Part shown: in pieces, positions 11,299 through 21,764 of the stretch
How the letters are laid out: each line of letters opens with the position of its first letter
How positions within the stretch are numbered: position 1 is the first letter of the stretch
Source: Paralithodes platypus
Taxonomy: Eukaryota > Arthropoda > Malacostraca > Decapoda > Lithodidae
Direction of reading: 5' to 3'
Assembly: GCA_032716605.1 (NCBI GenBank)
Contig: CM064545.1
Span: 8,268,141-8,332,140, forward strand
DNA length: 64,000 bases
The notes under the pieces: generated by a model
What the model saw: the letters and a program-made list of their open reading frames with translations, nothing else
Databases searched by the model: none
What the model was told of the DNA's origin: nothing
Program-made: the position numbers and the translations under genes

Positions 11299-11806
11299 AT
11301 GACAAGTTCCAACATTTATCCACAACTTACTGTCGATTTGGGCGAGGCAGGAAACATTGTAATCAACCATGACATGGACTTCTCCTCCACCTACAGTTTG
11401 GATAGATACAGATGCTTCAGGAACAATAGGCTGGGGTTATCAGTTGAACCTGGGCCATCAGGGTCAAGGTCTTTGGTCCCAGTCCGTAGATTTTCACATA
11501 AACGCGAAAGAGTTAATGGTCCCCTTAATTTTCCTTCAGGCTCACGGTTACACTTTACAGGGGAAATTAATAGCCTTTCGGATGGACCACTTGAATGTGG
11601 TCTCGTGCATCCAAAGACAAGGGTCAACGAGGTCTCAACCATTACTAGAATTGTCGGAAAAGAGTTTTGTTCCAGCAGACAGCCTGAACACTCATCTTCA
11701 CGCATCTTACCTCCCAGGCGTAGCCAACGTCTGGGCAGTCCTGGAGACAGAGCACAATAGTAGAATGGTCACTCAAGCAAACCATCTTCAACCGGATGGT
11801 TTCTGA
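11299..11806 (+). pseudogene. DIRS-like RNase H domain
   Basis: The main frame (11369-11806) encodes VWIDTDASGTIGWG with the first catalytic Asp, FHINAKELMVPLIFL with the Glu, and AFRMDHLNVVSCI with the next Asp, then LHASYLPGVANVWA in place of the usual A-x-H-x-P-G-x-x-N-x-x-A-D. It removes RNA from the cDNA hybrid during copying of the element. Loss of the final Asp in the last motif and frame changes on both sides indicate decay. Confidence 0.8.
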
Positions 11807-12265
11807 GAAGTACCGTCCACAAGTGGACTTATTTGCGTCCGAGAGAAATCACAAACTCCCTCTCTACCTAATCCGCCGGGGAAAAACCCGGGTGGGGGGT
11901 CCAGCCGCTTTGACGGAGGACTGGAACAGGCGGAATTCCATCTATCTGTATCCGCCTCCCGATGCTTCACTCATGTGTTAAGTAGTTCACAAACTACGAG
12001 ATTATCGGGGCACAGTCTCGATGATCGCGCCCCTGTGGCCGGCTCAGGTGTGGTACCACCAGTTGAAGACGTGGTGCGAGAATCCGGTGTCACTCCCGAT
12101 CTCGTACTTCCACTTAGAGACAATTGGAAACCTAAAGACCTCGCTGACTTTTGCATTTTGGACATTCAGAAGGCTAAATGGTTAACTCCTTATGGTCGCA
12201 GTGTAACAAATAAATTTATCAATCAATACACTATGTCCACTAGGCGCCAATATCAGTCCCATTAG
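11796..12265 (+). pseudogene. DIRS-like linker between RNase H and recombinase
   Basis: In one frame the segment PQVDLFASERNHKLPLY matches the P-x-x-D-L-F-A-x-x-x-N-x-K-L-P motif that follows RNase H in DIRS elements. In another frame, from about 11985, it reads VSMIAPLWPAQVWYHQL, matching the I-A-P-x-W-P-x-Q-x-W motif. A frame change separates the two near 11980. From 12266 to 12599 the expected start of the recombinase is present only as broken frames. Confidence 0.65.
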
Positions 12266-12599
12266 AAATCATTCACCAGCTGGATAGTGGAAACAGCTCA
12301 AACAGAAGCTTCAGTCGCTTTAATTTTCAAGTACTTGGACTACTAATTTAAACAGAAACGCCTTCCAGTAGTGACACTATAAAACATTTGTCAGCAATTA
12401 AAATCCCATTTTTTGATTAAACAGGTCTATCTGTACCACAGGCGGAGGAGAAGGGCTTCATTCGTGCATGTTTCAAGCTTCGCTCATCACCCCGTCAGCT
12501 CATGCCTACCTGGTCGCTCGACAAAGCTTTGTCTTTACCTAATTCCCCAAATATAATCGCAATCGCAATCCAGATTTTGATTTAATTCTCAAGAAAGCT

Positions 12600-12857
12600 G
12601 TGTTTCATATGGCTTTAGCTACAGGTAACCGGGTGTCTGAGCTGGCAGCGATGAGCAACGAACCTAACTGTCTGAGGTTTGGGCGGCGCAATGTCGATGT
12701 GAAAATTGCGCCGTCACCTACTTTTATAGCAAAGAACGAACAGTGTGACCATGTTTTTTCTGCGTTCATAATCCCGGCACTCAAACAAGGGGATACACAT
12801 CATATTTTATGCCCAGTACAATCTCTTATTAAGTTATTGAGAGTGTCCCTCAATTCC
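12600..12857 (+). pseudogene. DIRS-like tyrosine recombinase, first half
   Basis: The frame contains FHMALATGNRVSELAAMS, with the catalytic Arg in the A-x-x-T-G-x-R-x-S-E-L motif, and then a typical recombinase core ending near VQSLIKLLR. It is cut at about 12858 by a LINE and resumes at about 13832. Confidence 0.75.
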
Positions 12858-13831
12858 CATCCATTCATGCGCAGACGACTCAACCTTACACTACTCCATT
12901 AGCTTTTCAGAATGCCCCAGCCAGCAATCCCTCAACGACAAACGTAATGAAGCCATAGAACTCTTAAATTCTTATCTAACTACTATCTCCAATTGGTGCA
13001 GAGAAAACCTTGTTACTTTTAATACTTCCAAACCCCAATTTCTTCATCTATCTACCCGTCAGGAACTCCCTGCGGACTATCCCTTATTCTTCAATAATAC
13101 AAAAATCAATCCTGCATCTTCACTCAATATTCTTGGTGTCTCTTTTTCTTCTGCTCTCAGTTGGAAGGACCATATTACCAGTCTTGCTAAGGCAGCCTCC
13201 CAGAAGCTGGGTGTGCTCAACCACCTTAGGGGGTTCTTTTCCCTTGCACAGCTTCTTGCTCTATACAGGGGCATAGTGCGTCCTTCTATTGAGTATCGTT
13301 CACATGTGTGGGGAGGTTCCTCTCACCGTTCTCCTAGACTAAGTTGAAAGGAAGGCCTTTCGTATCATTAACTCCCGTCCACTCACCAACTCTCTGCAAT
13401 CTCTCTCTCTCCGCCGCAATGTTGTATCTCTCTCGCTATTCTATCGCTACTATAATAATCAGTGTTCCTCAGAACTTTCCCAGTGTATACCACCTCCTTT
13501 ACGTAGGGCACGTGGTACCCGTCTTGCAACTCAATCCTGAGATCTGTGCAACAATCCTACTCTGTGCAACTCTCCAACCCAAGAGTGAAACGTTACTCTC
13601 AAACTTTCTTCTTTCTACTCAACAGCTGAGCTCTGGAACTCTCTCCCAGAATCAGTCTTTCCCTCTTTCTATGACTTAAATTGCTTCAAACTCTGTGTGT
13701 CCAGGCAGTTTGGCTCGAACGTCCCTTGATTTTGGCCCTGTCACTCTTTCAACTATAGGGGAGGCACTCGCTATAGGCAGTTCTGCCTTTTGCCTCCATC
13801 AATCACATAAAAAAAAAAAAAAAAAAAAAAA
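12858..13831 (+). mobile_element. 5'-truncated LINE (family J, 'transposon BS'-like), copy 1
   Basis: It starts within the RT just before the YADD motif (here CADD) and runs through the LINE RT thumb (SSLNILGVSFSSALSWKDH, ASQKLGVLN) to a stop, a 3' UTR ending GCCTCCATCAATCACAT and a poly-A of about 26. The sequence is nearly identical to 47787-48540. It inserted into the DIRS recombinase gene, and the recombinase frame is found again directly after the poly-A. I could not identify a target duplication. Frameshifts near 13335 and 13540 break the ORF. Confidence 0.85.
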
Positions 13832-14052
13832 AGCAAGCTCTCTGGGTTTCCAGTACAGGTCAGCGCATCACAAAACGGAGGTTAGCAGCCCTATTAGTCG
13901 AGATTATTAGAGAAAGTAATCCCGGCGTAGTGGGAAGAGCCCACGATATCAGGAAGTGGGCGGTTTCTTTGAGATATTTGCAAAAAAAATCCATTTATGA
14001 TATTGCTAACACTAAATTGTGGGTGTCAAATCATACTTTTAAGTATTTCAGA
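13832..14052 (+). pseudogene. DIRS-like tyrosine recombinase, C-terminal half
   Basis: After the LINE poly-A the frame reads QALWVSSTGQRITKRRLAAL and then RAHDIRKWAVSLRYL, which holds the catalytic H-x-x-R pair. It ends with SNHTFKYF, a candidate for the nucleophilic Tyr. With the Arg at about 12635, the R...HxxR...Y set of a tyrosine recombinase is present across the two halves. The stop is at about 14052. Confidence 0.75.
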
Positions 14053-14573
14053 GTTTAAAAAAAAGGGTGTTGTGGGGGGGGGGGGGGGGGGGGGAAGAGA
14101 GTACTAAGACCCCCCAGCCCCTTCCGCCGGATAATGTGATTAGTATACGAACTCATTACAAATTTTAATTTTAAGCAAAATATTTCATTAGTAAGCTATG
14201 CCTATGAGATACATGCAATACTATGTACAAAGTATGACGTAGTTGTAAGAACAAAATTATGATAAGGATAAATTATTTGTGTCAGAAGTTATCACATACT
14301 TTATGCCTTACCAGAACTCTGACAAGTGTGTGTCAGAAAGTAATCTTTATTATGTCAAAAGAATCAAAGATTCATGTACAAAGTAAGGTTATTATAAGCA
14401 GAACTCTTCGAAGTGCGCTCTCTGCTTTTCTTTCCATTTTTTATACAAAATATTGTTTATATACAATAAATTTAAGATTGCTATTGTGGTGTTTTGTTTT
14501 CAACCTATTATTGGATTTGTTAGTGCTTTTGGATATTGTTATGAATGTCCCCCTCCAATCTTGTGATATCAGA
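14053..14573 (+). other. AT-rich stretch after the DIRS-like element
   Basis: It contains a poly-G run of about 20 at 14076-14095 and otherwise AT-rich DNA. The open frame at 14259-14633 is hydrophobic and of low complexity with no recognisable motif, so I do not call it a gene. Confidence 0.4.
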
Positions 14574-15060
14574 CATATCGTCAATGATTATAGGTTTGAT
14601 CCCCGGAGGGGAAAGAGAAAACCTAATATTTAGTAGTGGCCCCGGAATCATTGACGACGTGGGCCCTCCCTCCATGCCCTTCCATTCGTTGATATTTAAG
14701 TAATCTTGTTATATCATTGAAGAGCGTAATAACGCTAGTAGATAAGCGTCTGGCTGTGCATGGAAAAATATCCACAAATTGGGAAGCCTGATTATAGCAG
14801 TTCTTAATTTTTTTTTGTTTTTATTATTTACAAAGTGTTTTCGTAGTGAGTACCCAATCATAAGGATGATTCCGTAAGATAATGAGCGTACCCTTACGAA
14901 GTTGGCTCCTCTTCTCTTCCTGCAGCGGGTGTTTCAAACAGCTAACGCAAGGGCTTGAAAGGTAGCTATTATGTAATAGGCATATCGTCAATGATTCCGG
15001 GGTCACTACTAAATATTAGGTTTTCTCTCTTCCCTCCGGGGATCAAACCTATATTATTCA
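14574..15060. repeat. Inverted-repeat pair with about 75-bp arms
   Basis: The segment at about 14590-14660 (TATAGGTTTGATCCCCGG ... TAGTAGTGGCCCCGGAATC) is found again as reverse complement at 14981-15060 with few changes and a spacer of about 325 bases. The left arm is itself bounded by TCGTCAATGATT and its exact reverse complement. GGTTTGATCCCCGG resembles a tRNA B box, so a tRNA-related repeat is one possibility and a foldback element another. Confidence 0.7.
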
Positions 15061-15809
15061 TAGGCTCAGGAAGTGTATTTTAGTGCATGTATTTACCTAA
15101 AAGTAGAAATTAAATACCTTAAATTGTATCAACATTTTCCAATTATTATTGGTTGCTGTAGGGCTGAGTGGTATGAATGGGTAGAAACACTACACATATA
15201 TGTTTGTAGATTAATAACTTTGAGTTGTCCAAAAAAAAAAAAAAATTGTTGGGAAGCGTAATAAGTCACGCTTAGGGTCATTGTTCCAAATAAATACCTT
15301 GGGTTAGCTTTTACACAAGAAACTGAGGTGTCTTATGTATTACAACTGTCAATTAACCAAAATAATCAACAACATTCATCATCAACTTCGAGGACTGGCA
15401 TCTGCCTGGGGAGCATCCACTAAAGGATGGCCATGGCAGAATAGTCTCTAGTGTACTTTGTGCAGACAGGCTCCCTTTGCATGCCCTTTTCATTGTGTGG
15501 AAGTTTTTCTCAAATATACTTTGTCCATTCATGAACGCCCACCATCACCTGTTCCTTTCACCTGACTTTCAGGTACTTTCTTTTGACATGATGTCCTCAT
15601 TCAGTCTTTGAACAATCTCAGAGTACTTCTCTTTATAAACTCACCCACTCCACATTTAGTTCTCAAATAGTTGTCTTCCATTGCAAAAACTGATTATGTG
15701 AGGTAATGGTGAGTGAGAGAACACATGGAACAACTGAATTTAAGACAAAATATACGGTAACAACATTAACATATTTGGTTACAAATGCGCCTTTGTATTC
15801 ATTTGTATT
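15061..15809. other. No gene seen
   Basis: Mixed-composition DNA with a short poly-A at 15231-15244. I see no motif-bearing frame, terminal repeats or RNA fold here. Confidence 0.4.
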
Positions 15810-16228
15810 AATTAGTCTGAGAGACTCAGACCAAGAGTGAGAGCAGTGGAAATGAATTACTTAAGGAGTGCGTGTGGAGTTACATGGAGGGATAGACAGA
15901 CTAATGAGGAAATAAGAAGGAGGTGTGGTGTGGAGGTAGATGTGCTGGAAAGTGTGAAAAGGAACAACTTGAGATGGTTCGGCCATATGGAACGTATGGA
16001 AAGCGAGAGAATGACTAAGAGGGTGTACGAGAGCGAGGTGGAAGGACAGAGAGGGAGAAGTAGACCGAATGAGAGGTGGAAGGATGGAGTGAGGACGTAC
16101 ATGAACGAAGGCGGTGCTGGTTGGGGGGAGGGGCGTCGACTGACTGGGGACAGAGGTGCATGGGGGCGGTTCGTTCGTGGCCACCCCTTCGTAGATCACG
16201 GCGTCAGGCAATAGATAGATAGATAGAA
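15810..16228 (+). mobile_element. LINE C-terminal fragment with (GATA)n tail
   Basis: The ORF 15837-16214 encodes MNYLRSACGVTWRDRQTNEE, LRWFGHMERM and GRSRPNERWKDGV, the conserved C-terminal region downstream of RT in several LINE families. It ends HPFVDHGVRQ and stop, followed at once by CAATAGATAGATAGATAGA, a microsatellite-type LINE tail. The 5' truncation point is about 15810. About 68 bases of its 3' end recur at the 3' ends of the SINEs at 21376-21751 and 56562-56880. Confidence 0.8.
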
Positions 16229-16239
16229 CAAGTAACACA

Positions 16240-16920
16240 ACATTTAGTGTCCTACATAAAGAAATAGAAATCTAGATATCCCACTAAACAAAATATATAT
16301 ACTCTAAACATGTGGAATAAGATACATTGAGTTTATTATTATGTCTATCATTAACAAATATTATAAAGTTTAGGGACATTATTAATTGTATGCGAGTATC
16401 TTTCTCACATTAAATGAGGAAACAATACAGTTGAATATATTAAAGTAAATTTGTTTTTTACCTGACTGTAGCCTTTTTATCTCTTGGATATATAACAGGT
16501 GTACATTGTTAAAGTAAACATAAGCATATAGAAGGTATGAACAGGGTAAATAATAATACTGTCGTCAATAATGTCGTTGTATTTAAAGGTGTATTGGTAG
16601 TGATAATCCCATCTTATATAATTAAGTAACACCCCGTTCTTAACATATATAACACACATATATAAGTACGTACCATATCAAATATTTCTTCTCAGTAAAT
16701 CACATCAATTCATCTGGTTCACACAAATATAGCAGCCTGACAATGAATGCTGACCTATCTATAATTAGGGCAAAATAAGTTGGCCTCTCTTCTTTGGGTA
16801 ATTGTGTTGATATGTTCAGCTGATTTTTAATAGTTCGGAGAAGTCTTATGAATAATTACGCTTCTAATATAACTAATACTACAAATAAACTGGTGTCAAT
16901 GAAAAACGAAAATCTGTACC
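16240..16920. other. AT-rich, no gene seen
   Basis: Low-GC sequence with only short accidental frames on both strands. Confidence 0.4.
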
Positions 16921-16924
16921 AAAA

Positions 16925-17100
16925 TCACTACTATCACCACAAGTATTGCTCTCATCACCCACCACTTACACCATCAGCCTCATAACCACCAATAACATCA
17001 CCATCAATTCCATAACCATGACAAACAACAGTGTCACCACCATTATCACTAGCACCATCACCATCATTATCACCACCACCATTACTCTCACCACTACAGC
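16925..17100. repeat. Imperfect (CAC/ATC)n trinucleotide-rich tract
   Basis: Runs of CACCAC, ATCACC and ACCATC make up most of this stretch. The open frames here on both strands are low-complexity artefacts. Confidence 0.8.
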
Positions 17101-17214
17101 TTTATACCTGCCAGCTTCACTCAGCATGACATTCATTAACCGGTAATGTAGAGTGGCAACACGAAAGCGGGGAACTCGTAGGCAATTATAAAGTGGCGAA
17201 CTCGTAGGCAATTA

Positions 17215-18310
17215 TAACTTTTCTTAAGCACCATCAAACTGGACACTGTCTAAGCGTGTATCATTTCAACTTCTCTTCTAGTCATTCCTCAAACATAATT
17301 ATGTTGAAATACTCGTATATAATTATGTGTGGATATAAGCAGTCTGTTATACAAAATCCATGTAAGTCACATTTGTTTATGTTTTAATTGTTAAGATTTA
17401 TGCTATTTGCTAATACATTTTTTTTTACAGCGCCAAGTAGGCCTACTGCACCTTTGTAAAAATATGGAACGCAGCACTTACAATTGCGAGGGTACCTTTA
17501 CAATATCTAGTATACACACCTTGCTTAACATCTGGCAGACATTACTGCAGTCTAAGCTGAGCATAGCGTAATTTAAATGGTTACATTGGTTATCTGAGCT
17601 GAGGAGAATAACATTTTCATAACAAAGAGGTACACAAGCATATAAGACTGAATTAGTTTGGTTATACATACTAAATACCTCCATTTCCTGGGGAGGTTGT
17701 GTACTGTCGGGTCTAATAACTAAATGATCACTGCATACAATAATATCACGAGACAAGGGTAGGGTAGGGTAAGATAGGGGGGTGGATGAGAAAGAGTATT
17801 CTCAATATTTGCGAGTGTAAATTATATAAGATTCATACTGAACAGTGATATGAAAGATAAATATGCTAAAGTTGTTAATTGCTGTCTCGTTTCCATAACA
17901 TTATAAAAGATAGTATATTACACCTCACATATGCAGACATGTTAACATCAAAGTGACCAGTTTGATCAAAGGGATGGTATTAAGGCCAGTAAATTGCCAC
18001 GCAGAGCAACCTAAACTATAAACACGGGTAGTGCGCGAGGATTAATGGAAACATTTAGAAACACATCTTAAAATTGTATAACTACTCGAATCTGATTGTA
18101 ATGAGAATCTTGAAATAGGAACAGAAAACCTGCATTAATGTTCCCATTGGTAAGATTTGTTTAACCAGACATATTTATACTATATTAAGTCTCCAGAAGT
18201 CATTGTACGATATAATATCTTGATGTGAAAATTATTCTTTCTGAGTGTAAATATTTATACAACACATAATCTGGTGTGTTAGTATGACAGATAGGATAGA
18301 TATAAAGGGC
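17215..18310. other. AT-rich, no gene seen
   Basis: The longest frame (17478-17756, minus) has no motif and ordinary AT-rich composition. GGGTAGGGTAGGGTAAG near 17758 is a short G-rich repeat only. Confidence 0.4.
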
Positions 18311-18314
18311 CAAG

Positions 18315-18315
<1 letters not shown>

Positions 18316-18378
<63 letters not shown>
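18316..18378. repeat. (AT)n microsatellite
   Basis: About 60 bases of uninterrupted AT. Confidence 0.95.
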
Positions 18379-18379
<1 letters not shown>

Positions 18380-18437
18380 CAGAACACTAAAATATTTAAA
18401 CTACTAATACATTCTTAAGAGACAACTTTCTAGGAAT

Positions 18438-18804
18438 AAAGTAGTCCCAATAAGACGTTTATGGTGCTGATTAATAAGTTAGATACAATAAAGTAGTCTC
18501 AATAAGACGTTTATGGTGCTGATTAATAAGTTAGATACAATAAAGTAGTCCCAATAAGACGTTTATGGTGCTGATTAATAAGTTAGATACAATAAAGTAG
18601 TCCCAATAAGACGTTTATGGTGCTGATTAATAAGTTAGATACAATAAAGTAGTCCCAATAAGACGTGTATGGTGCTGATTAATAAGTTAGATACAATAAA
18701 GTAGTCCCAATAAGACGTTTATGGTGCTGATTAATAAGTTAGATACAATATAAAGTAGTCCCAATAAGACGTTTATGGTGCTGATTAATAAGTTAGATAC
18801 AATA
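18438..18804. repeat. Tandem array, seven copies of a 52-bp unit
   Basis: The phrase GTAGTC(C/T)CAATAAGACG recurs at 18441, 18493, 18545, 18597, 18649, 18701 and 18755, a period of 52 with a two-base gain before the last copy. Units differ at only one or two bases, so the array is young or homogenised. Confidence 0.95.
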
Positions 18805-19213
18805 TTTGTATTAGGTTGACGATCTAATGAATATGAAGTTTAGTGAGTGATGACGCATATTTCATGAACAGTTCGACTATTTTATACAATATGTTGTGGT
18901 AAACATATAAGAGAATACACGAAGATATATACTTTGTAAGTCTGGTTAGTAACAGTATTCACATACAATATTTTTAGCTGCTGTATTTACAAACCACCAA
19001 CAGTACGGGGTAAAGGTAAATTTACACAAACTCTGCCTCCGACAACCATTGGTCCGCACTTTTATGCTGCCGACATTTTAAAACTATACTGCACTGCTAT
19101 CAGCAACTAGCTTTTAGATAGGTTACTATAGAAGTATTATAAATTTATATTCTATTTTTTATTAATTTCACCACAACACCAAACACCTCCAATGACATTA
19201 ATGAAAGCATATA

Positions 19214-19293
19214 ATTTATGTGATCCACCAGGATTCGAACCCGGGTTATCACACACAGATTTTTAGACACCTTAACCATTACACCACCAAAAC
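19214..19293 (-). repeat. tRNA-like sequence, probably a SINE head or tRNA pseudogene
   Basis: On the minus strand TGGTGTAATGGTTAAGG resembles an A box and CCGGGTTCGAATCCTGG forms a T arm with a B box. The acceptor halves do not pair (GTTTTGG against TGGATCA), so this is not a functional tRNA gene. Confidence 0.5.
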
Positions 19294-19349
19294 GGTTAAA
19301 GGTCTATGCACATGCCTACGACTAATTATCCATTCTCGAATACTGGATA

Positions 19350-19582
19350 TTAACCCCTTCAGACTCATATGACGCAGAGGTTGCCAGATTAGCAATAAGA
19401 AAGAGTTCTCTCACTCTTATAATTACCTCTCCAAAATTAGTTTTCTGCCCACAGCTAAATCAAAGACAACTGCAGAGGTTTAAGTAACTAAACTAAAGTT
19501 TTCTAAATACCCCTGATGGTAACAAAGGTTTTAAAGTATCCCTAATAGGCTCAAAATTGCGTCATATGTCGGAGAGGGTTAA
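19350..19582. mobile_element. Short TTAA-flanked inverted-repeat element (piggyBac-type MITE)
   Basis: TTAA occurs at 19350-19353 and 19579-19582. The left end CCCCTTCAGACTCATATGACGC and the right end, read as reverse complement, CCCTCTCCGACATATGACGC match imperfectly. At 225 bases it is too short to code. Confidence 0.65.
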
Positions 19583-19859
19583 TCTAATCATGTTCATATT
19601 CCATATTTCAGAAGCTACCAGACCAGTTACGGAAAAAACGCTGGTGTAAATCTGCCTTTGGGTTAAAAGGCCACTACGTGCAAAACCTGTCATAGAGATA
19701 ATTATTACCATTTGATACAAAGGTGACGTGCAACCAGTCAGCTATCTAGATTATAAATTATTGATGTGATAAGATACGAAATGTCTACCCACTCTTTCGC
19801 AGGGCAGCTTCACAAATTAATCAACTCAAACCATCACTTTTGGTTAAGGTGGCCGTGAA

Positions 19860-19880
19860 TTCTTTCTTTCTTTCTTTCTT
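19860..19880. repeat. (TTTC)n microsatellite
   Basis: About five TTTC units. Confidence 0.8.
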
Positions 19881-21008
19881 CATTTATTTTTGTTTGTAAA
19901 GCAAAGCACACTACTTCTGAGAGACCGTTCAGCAGTCACCTGGGTTGTGGGACATTCTGAGAGTTGGACATTGTAATATTGTTAAAGGTTTTTGTTCCGG
20001 CCTCGTTCTAAGCCTTCCAGATTTGATTGCGTTTTTTATAGTTTATGTTGGCTGCCATTAGAAGCATATTTTGGCTAATATCAGATGATTTTTATTCACC
20101 CAAGGAAAACAATTAGGAAACAAAATAGCTAGATGTCTCCTATATATATTTGTCTACCACAGGACTGGTTATAGATCGCAGTCATCCCAATTCCTTAATT
20201 TACACCTTACTTGATCATATGTCAATGCCTGATCCTAAAGCTAAATTATCATATATTGGACTTTTCTTTATTATAATAGAAGTACTAAGAGGAAAAATTC
20301 AGAATTTTAAGAATGATAAAATGTCACCCATCGTCTCATCATACTAACAGGTGTATATTTGTTCATATTTATGGCAGTGTGAATTCAACAATAATATGTT
20401 TGAAAATGACTGGGTAACATCATCTTGGAACCTGTATGGAGTAGTTCAACAGATGAAGACGAGGTTGAGAAATGATGATGTCTTCCTCCAGCTGGTTTCT
20501 TGTGCATTATATCAGCACTGACACTTAGAGGGAGGGGATTCATAATACCAACAGAAAACACAGCCTGTGCCAAATTGACAATTGATTACTGCGACTTCTG
20601 TGCACTACCAGAGATAAAATCACAGTAACAGCTCAGATTGTGCTGGTTATAGCATCGGAAAACGATATAGGTATTATCTGATTGTTCATGGATTGAAGTT
20701 CTTAATTATAATATGCAACCTTATCCATGGCAGTTTTCTGTACAGTATATTAATGATTGCAGTGTTTTTCCTCATTAATTATCATAGCAAATTGTTATAG
20801 CACAACTTTCAAAGCCTACACTGCAGTGATCAGTTAAGCTATTTTATGAATAAATTAATGCCATAGATATGCAGTAATATTAGTTGTTGGGTAAATCCAA
20901 TGACTGTTGAGTAAATCCAATGACTGTTGGGTCAAATTAATTAAATTAGAAAAATAGTTTTGTGTATTAGTATCGCGTTTGTAATATATTTTCATTATGT
21001 TATTGACG
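19881..21008. other. No gene seen
   Basis: Mostly AT-rich sequence. A small tandem phrase GTAAATCCAATGACTGTTG occurs near 20890-20935. Small open frames lack motifs. Confidence 0.4.
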
Positions 21009-21080
21009 TACTATACTCCCAGCCAGCGGCGCTATACTGGAGCAGTTTGGCGCTGCCGACTGGGAGGCTATTCAGTAGTA
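21009..21080. other. Long imperfect hairpin, function unknown
   Basis: CTCCCAGCCAGCGGCGC at 21017-21033 pairs with GCGCTGCCGACTGGGAG at 21051-21067 over 14 of 17 positions. A shorter outer pair GTACT/AGTAC lies at 21009 and 21076. The GC-rich stem stands out from AT-rich surroundings. It could be a tiny foldback repeat or a structured RNA; there is no evidence of expression. Confidence 0.45.
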
Positions 21081-21375
21081 CTTCTTATATTTTCTTTTGA
21101 ATGAATTTGGCTTCCGTGGCTAGGAGTGTGCCGAATGCATTGCTTGGTTAATCATCTTGGGCATGGAGGCATATAGTCTATTTTATTTCTCTCACTCGAA
21201 ATATAAACAAAAGGTGGTTTACTCACACTTGTTCGACTGCTGTCCTTACTAAGGAGTAAGAATTCAAACGGTACTATCTTTTTCAAACTCAAGAATCTCA
21301 CTCTTTTATTATTCTACCTAGAATTTAACAAACTATTTTTGTTTTGAGATTATATAAAAGTCCTTCAACTATAAT

Positions 21376-21751
21376 GGTGGATGGGACTCGGTAGCCTTGG
21401 TCGGCAACCCATCTAGGGGATACAACCTAATACAAATCTGGGTGGATGGGACTCGTCAGCCTTGGTCGGCAGCCTGTCTAGGGGAGTAAACCTGATACAA
21501 ATCCGTACTGCTTACCTAAGGGTAAGACAGGTTAGTGGATGGACTAGCCGAACACCACTGTAGAAAAATAGTGCTAACATGATACACAGAGGGCCTCGGA
21601 GTCGGACGGATCCTAAATTGAGTGGTCAATCCTGTAAGTCCTTCAGTAAACTGGCTCGGGTTGTCCCTCTTACAGAGAGTAGGTCCGCTTGGGGGCATTC
21701 TGTGTATGGCCACCCTCATTAAGGGGAGTAAGGCGTCCGGCAATAGATAGA
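21376..21751 (+). mobile_element. SINE-like element with a duplicated head and LINE-derived 3' end
   Basis: The head GGTGGATGGGACTCG...CTAGGGGA is present twice in tandem (from 21376 and from about 21441), each followed by AACCTRATACAAATC. A unique middle follows. The last 68 bases (GGTCCGCTTGGGGGCATTC ... GTCCGGCAATAGATAG) match the 3' end of the LINE at 15810-16228. A reversed copy lies at 56562-56880 and has the same double head. There is no coding frame. SINEs that borrow the 3' end of a partner LINE are well established; the pairing here is read directly from the sequence. Confidence 0.75.
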
Positions 21752-21764
21752 CAAAATAGAACTA

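Larger units (their letters stand above)
1..14052 (+). mobile_element. DIRS-like tyrosine-recombinase retrotransposon, decayed and split by two insertions
   Basis: In order on the plus strand there are a serine/arginine-rich gag-like ORF, a reverse transcriptase with a YLDD core, an RNase H domain, a linker typical of DIRS polyproteins and a tyrosine recombinase. DIRS elements integrate with the recombinase instead of an integrase, so this order is diagnostic. The gypsy element at 2815-10755 and the LINE at 12858-13831 interrupt it; without them about 5.1 kb of host element remains, a normal DIRS size. In-frame stops and frame changes in every domain show it is dead. The left end may lie outside the window. 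No terminal repeats characteristic of DIRS could be identified, so both outer limits are provisional. Confidence 0.85.

Noticed and set aside
14259..14633. A 124-codon hydrophobic plus-strand frame
   Set aside because: No motif, AT-rich composition typical of its surroundings, and overlap with an inverted repeat.
19214..19293. Functional tRNA gene on the minus strand (also 36472-36550 and 58538-58612)
   Set aside because: A- and B-box-like sequences are present, but acceptor or anticodon arms do not pair properly.
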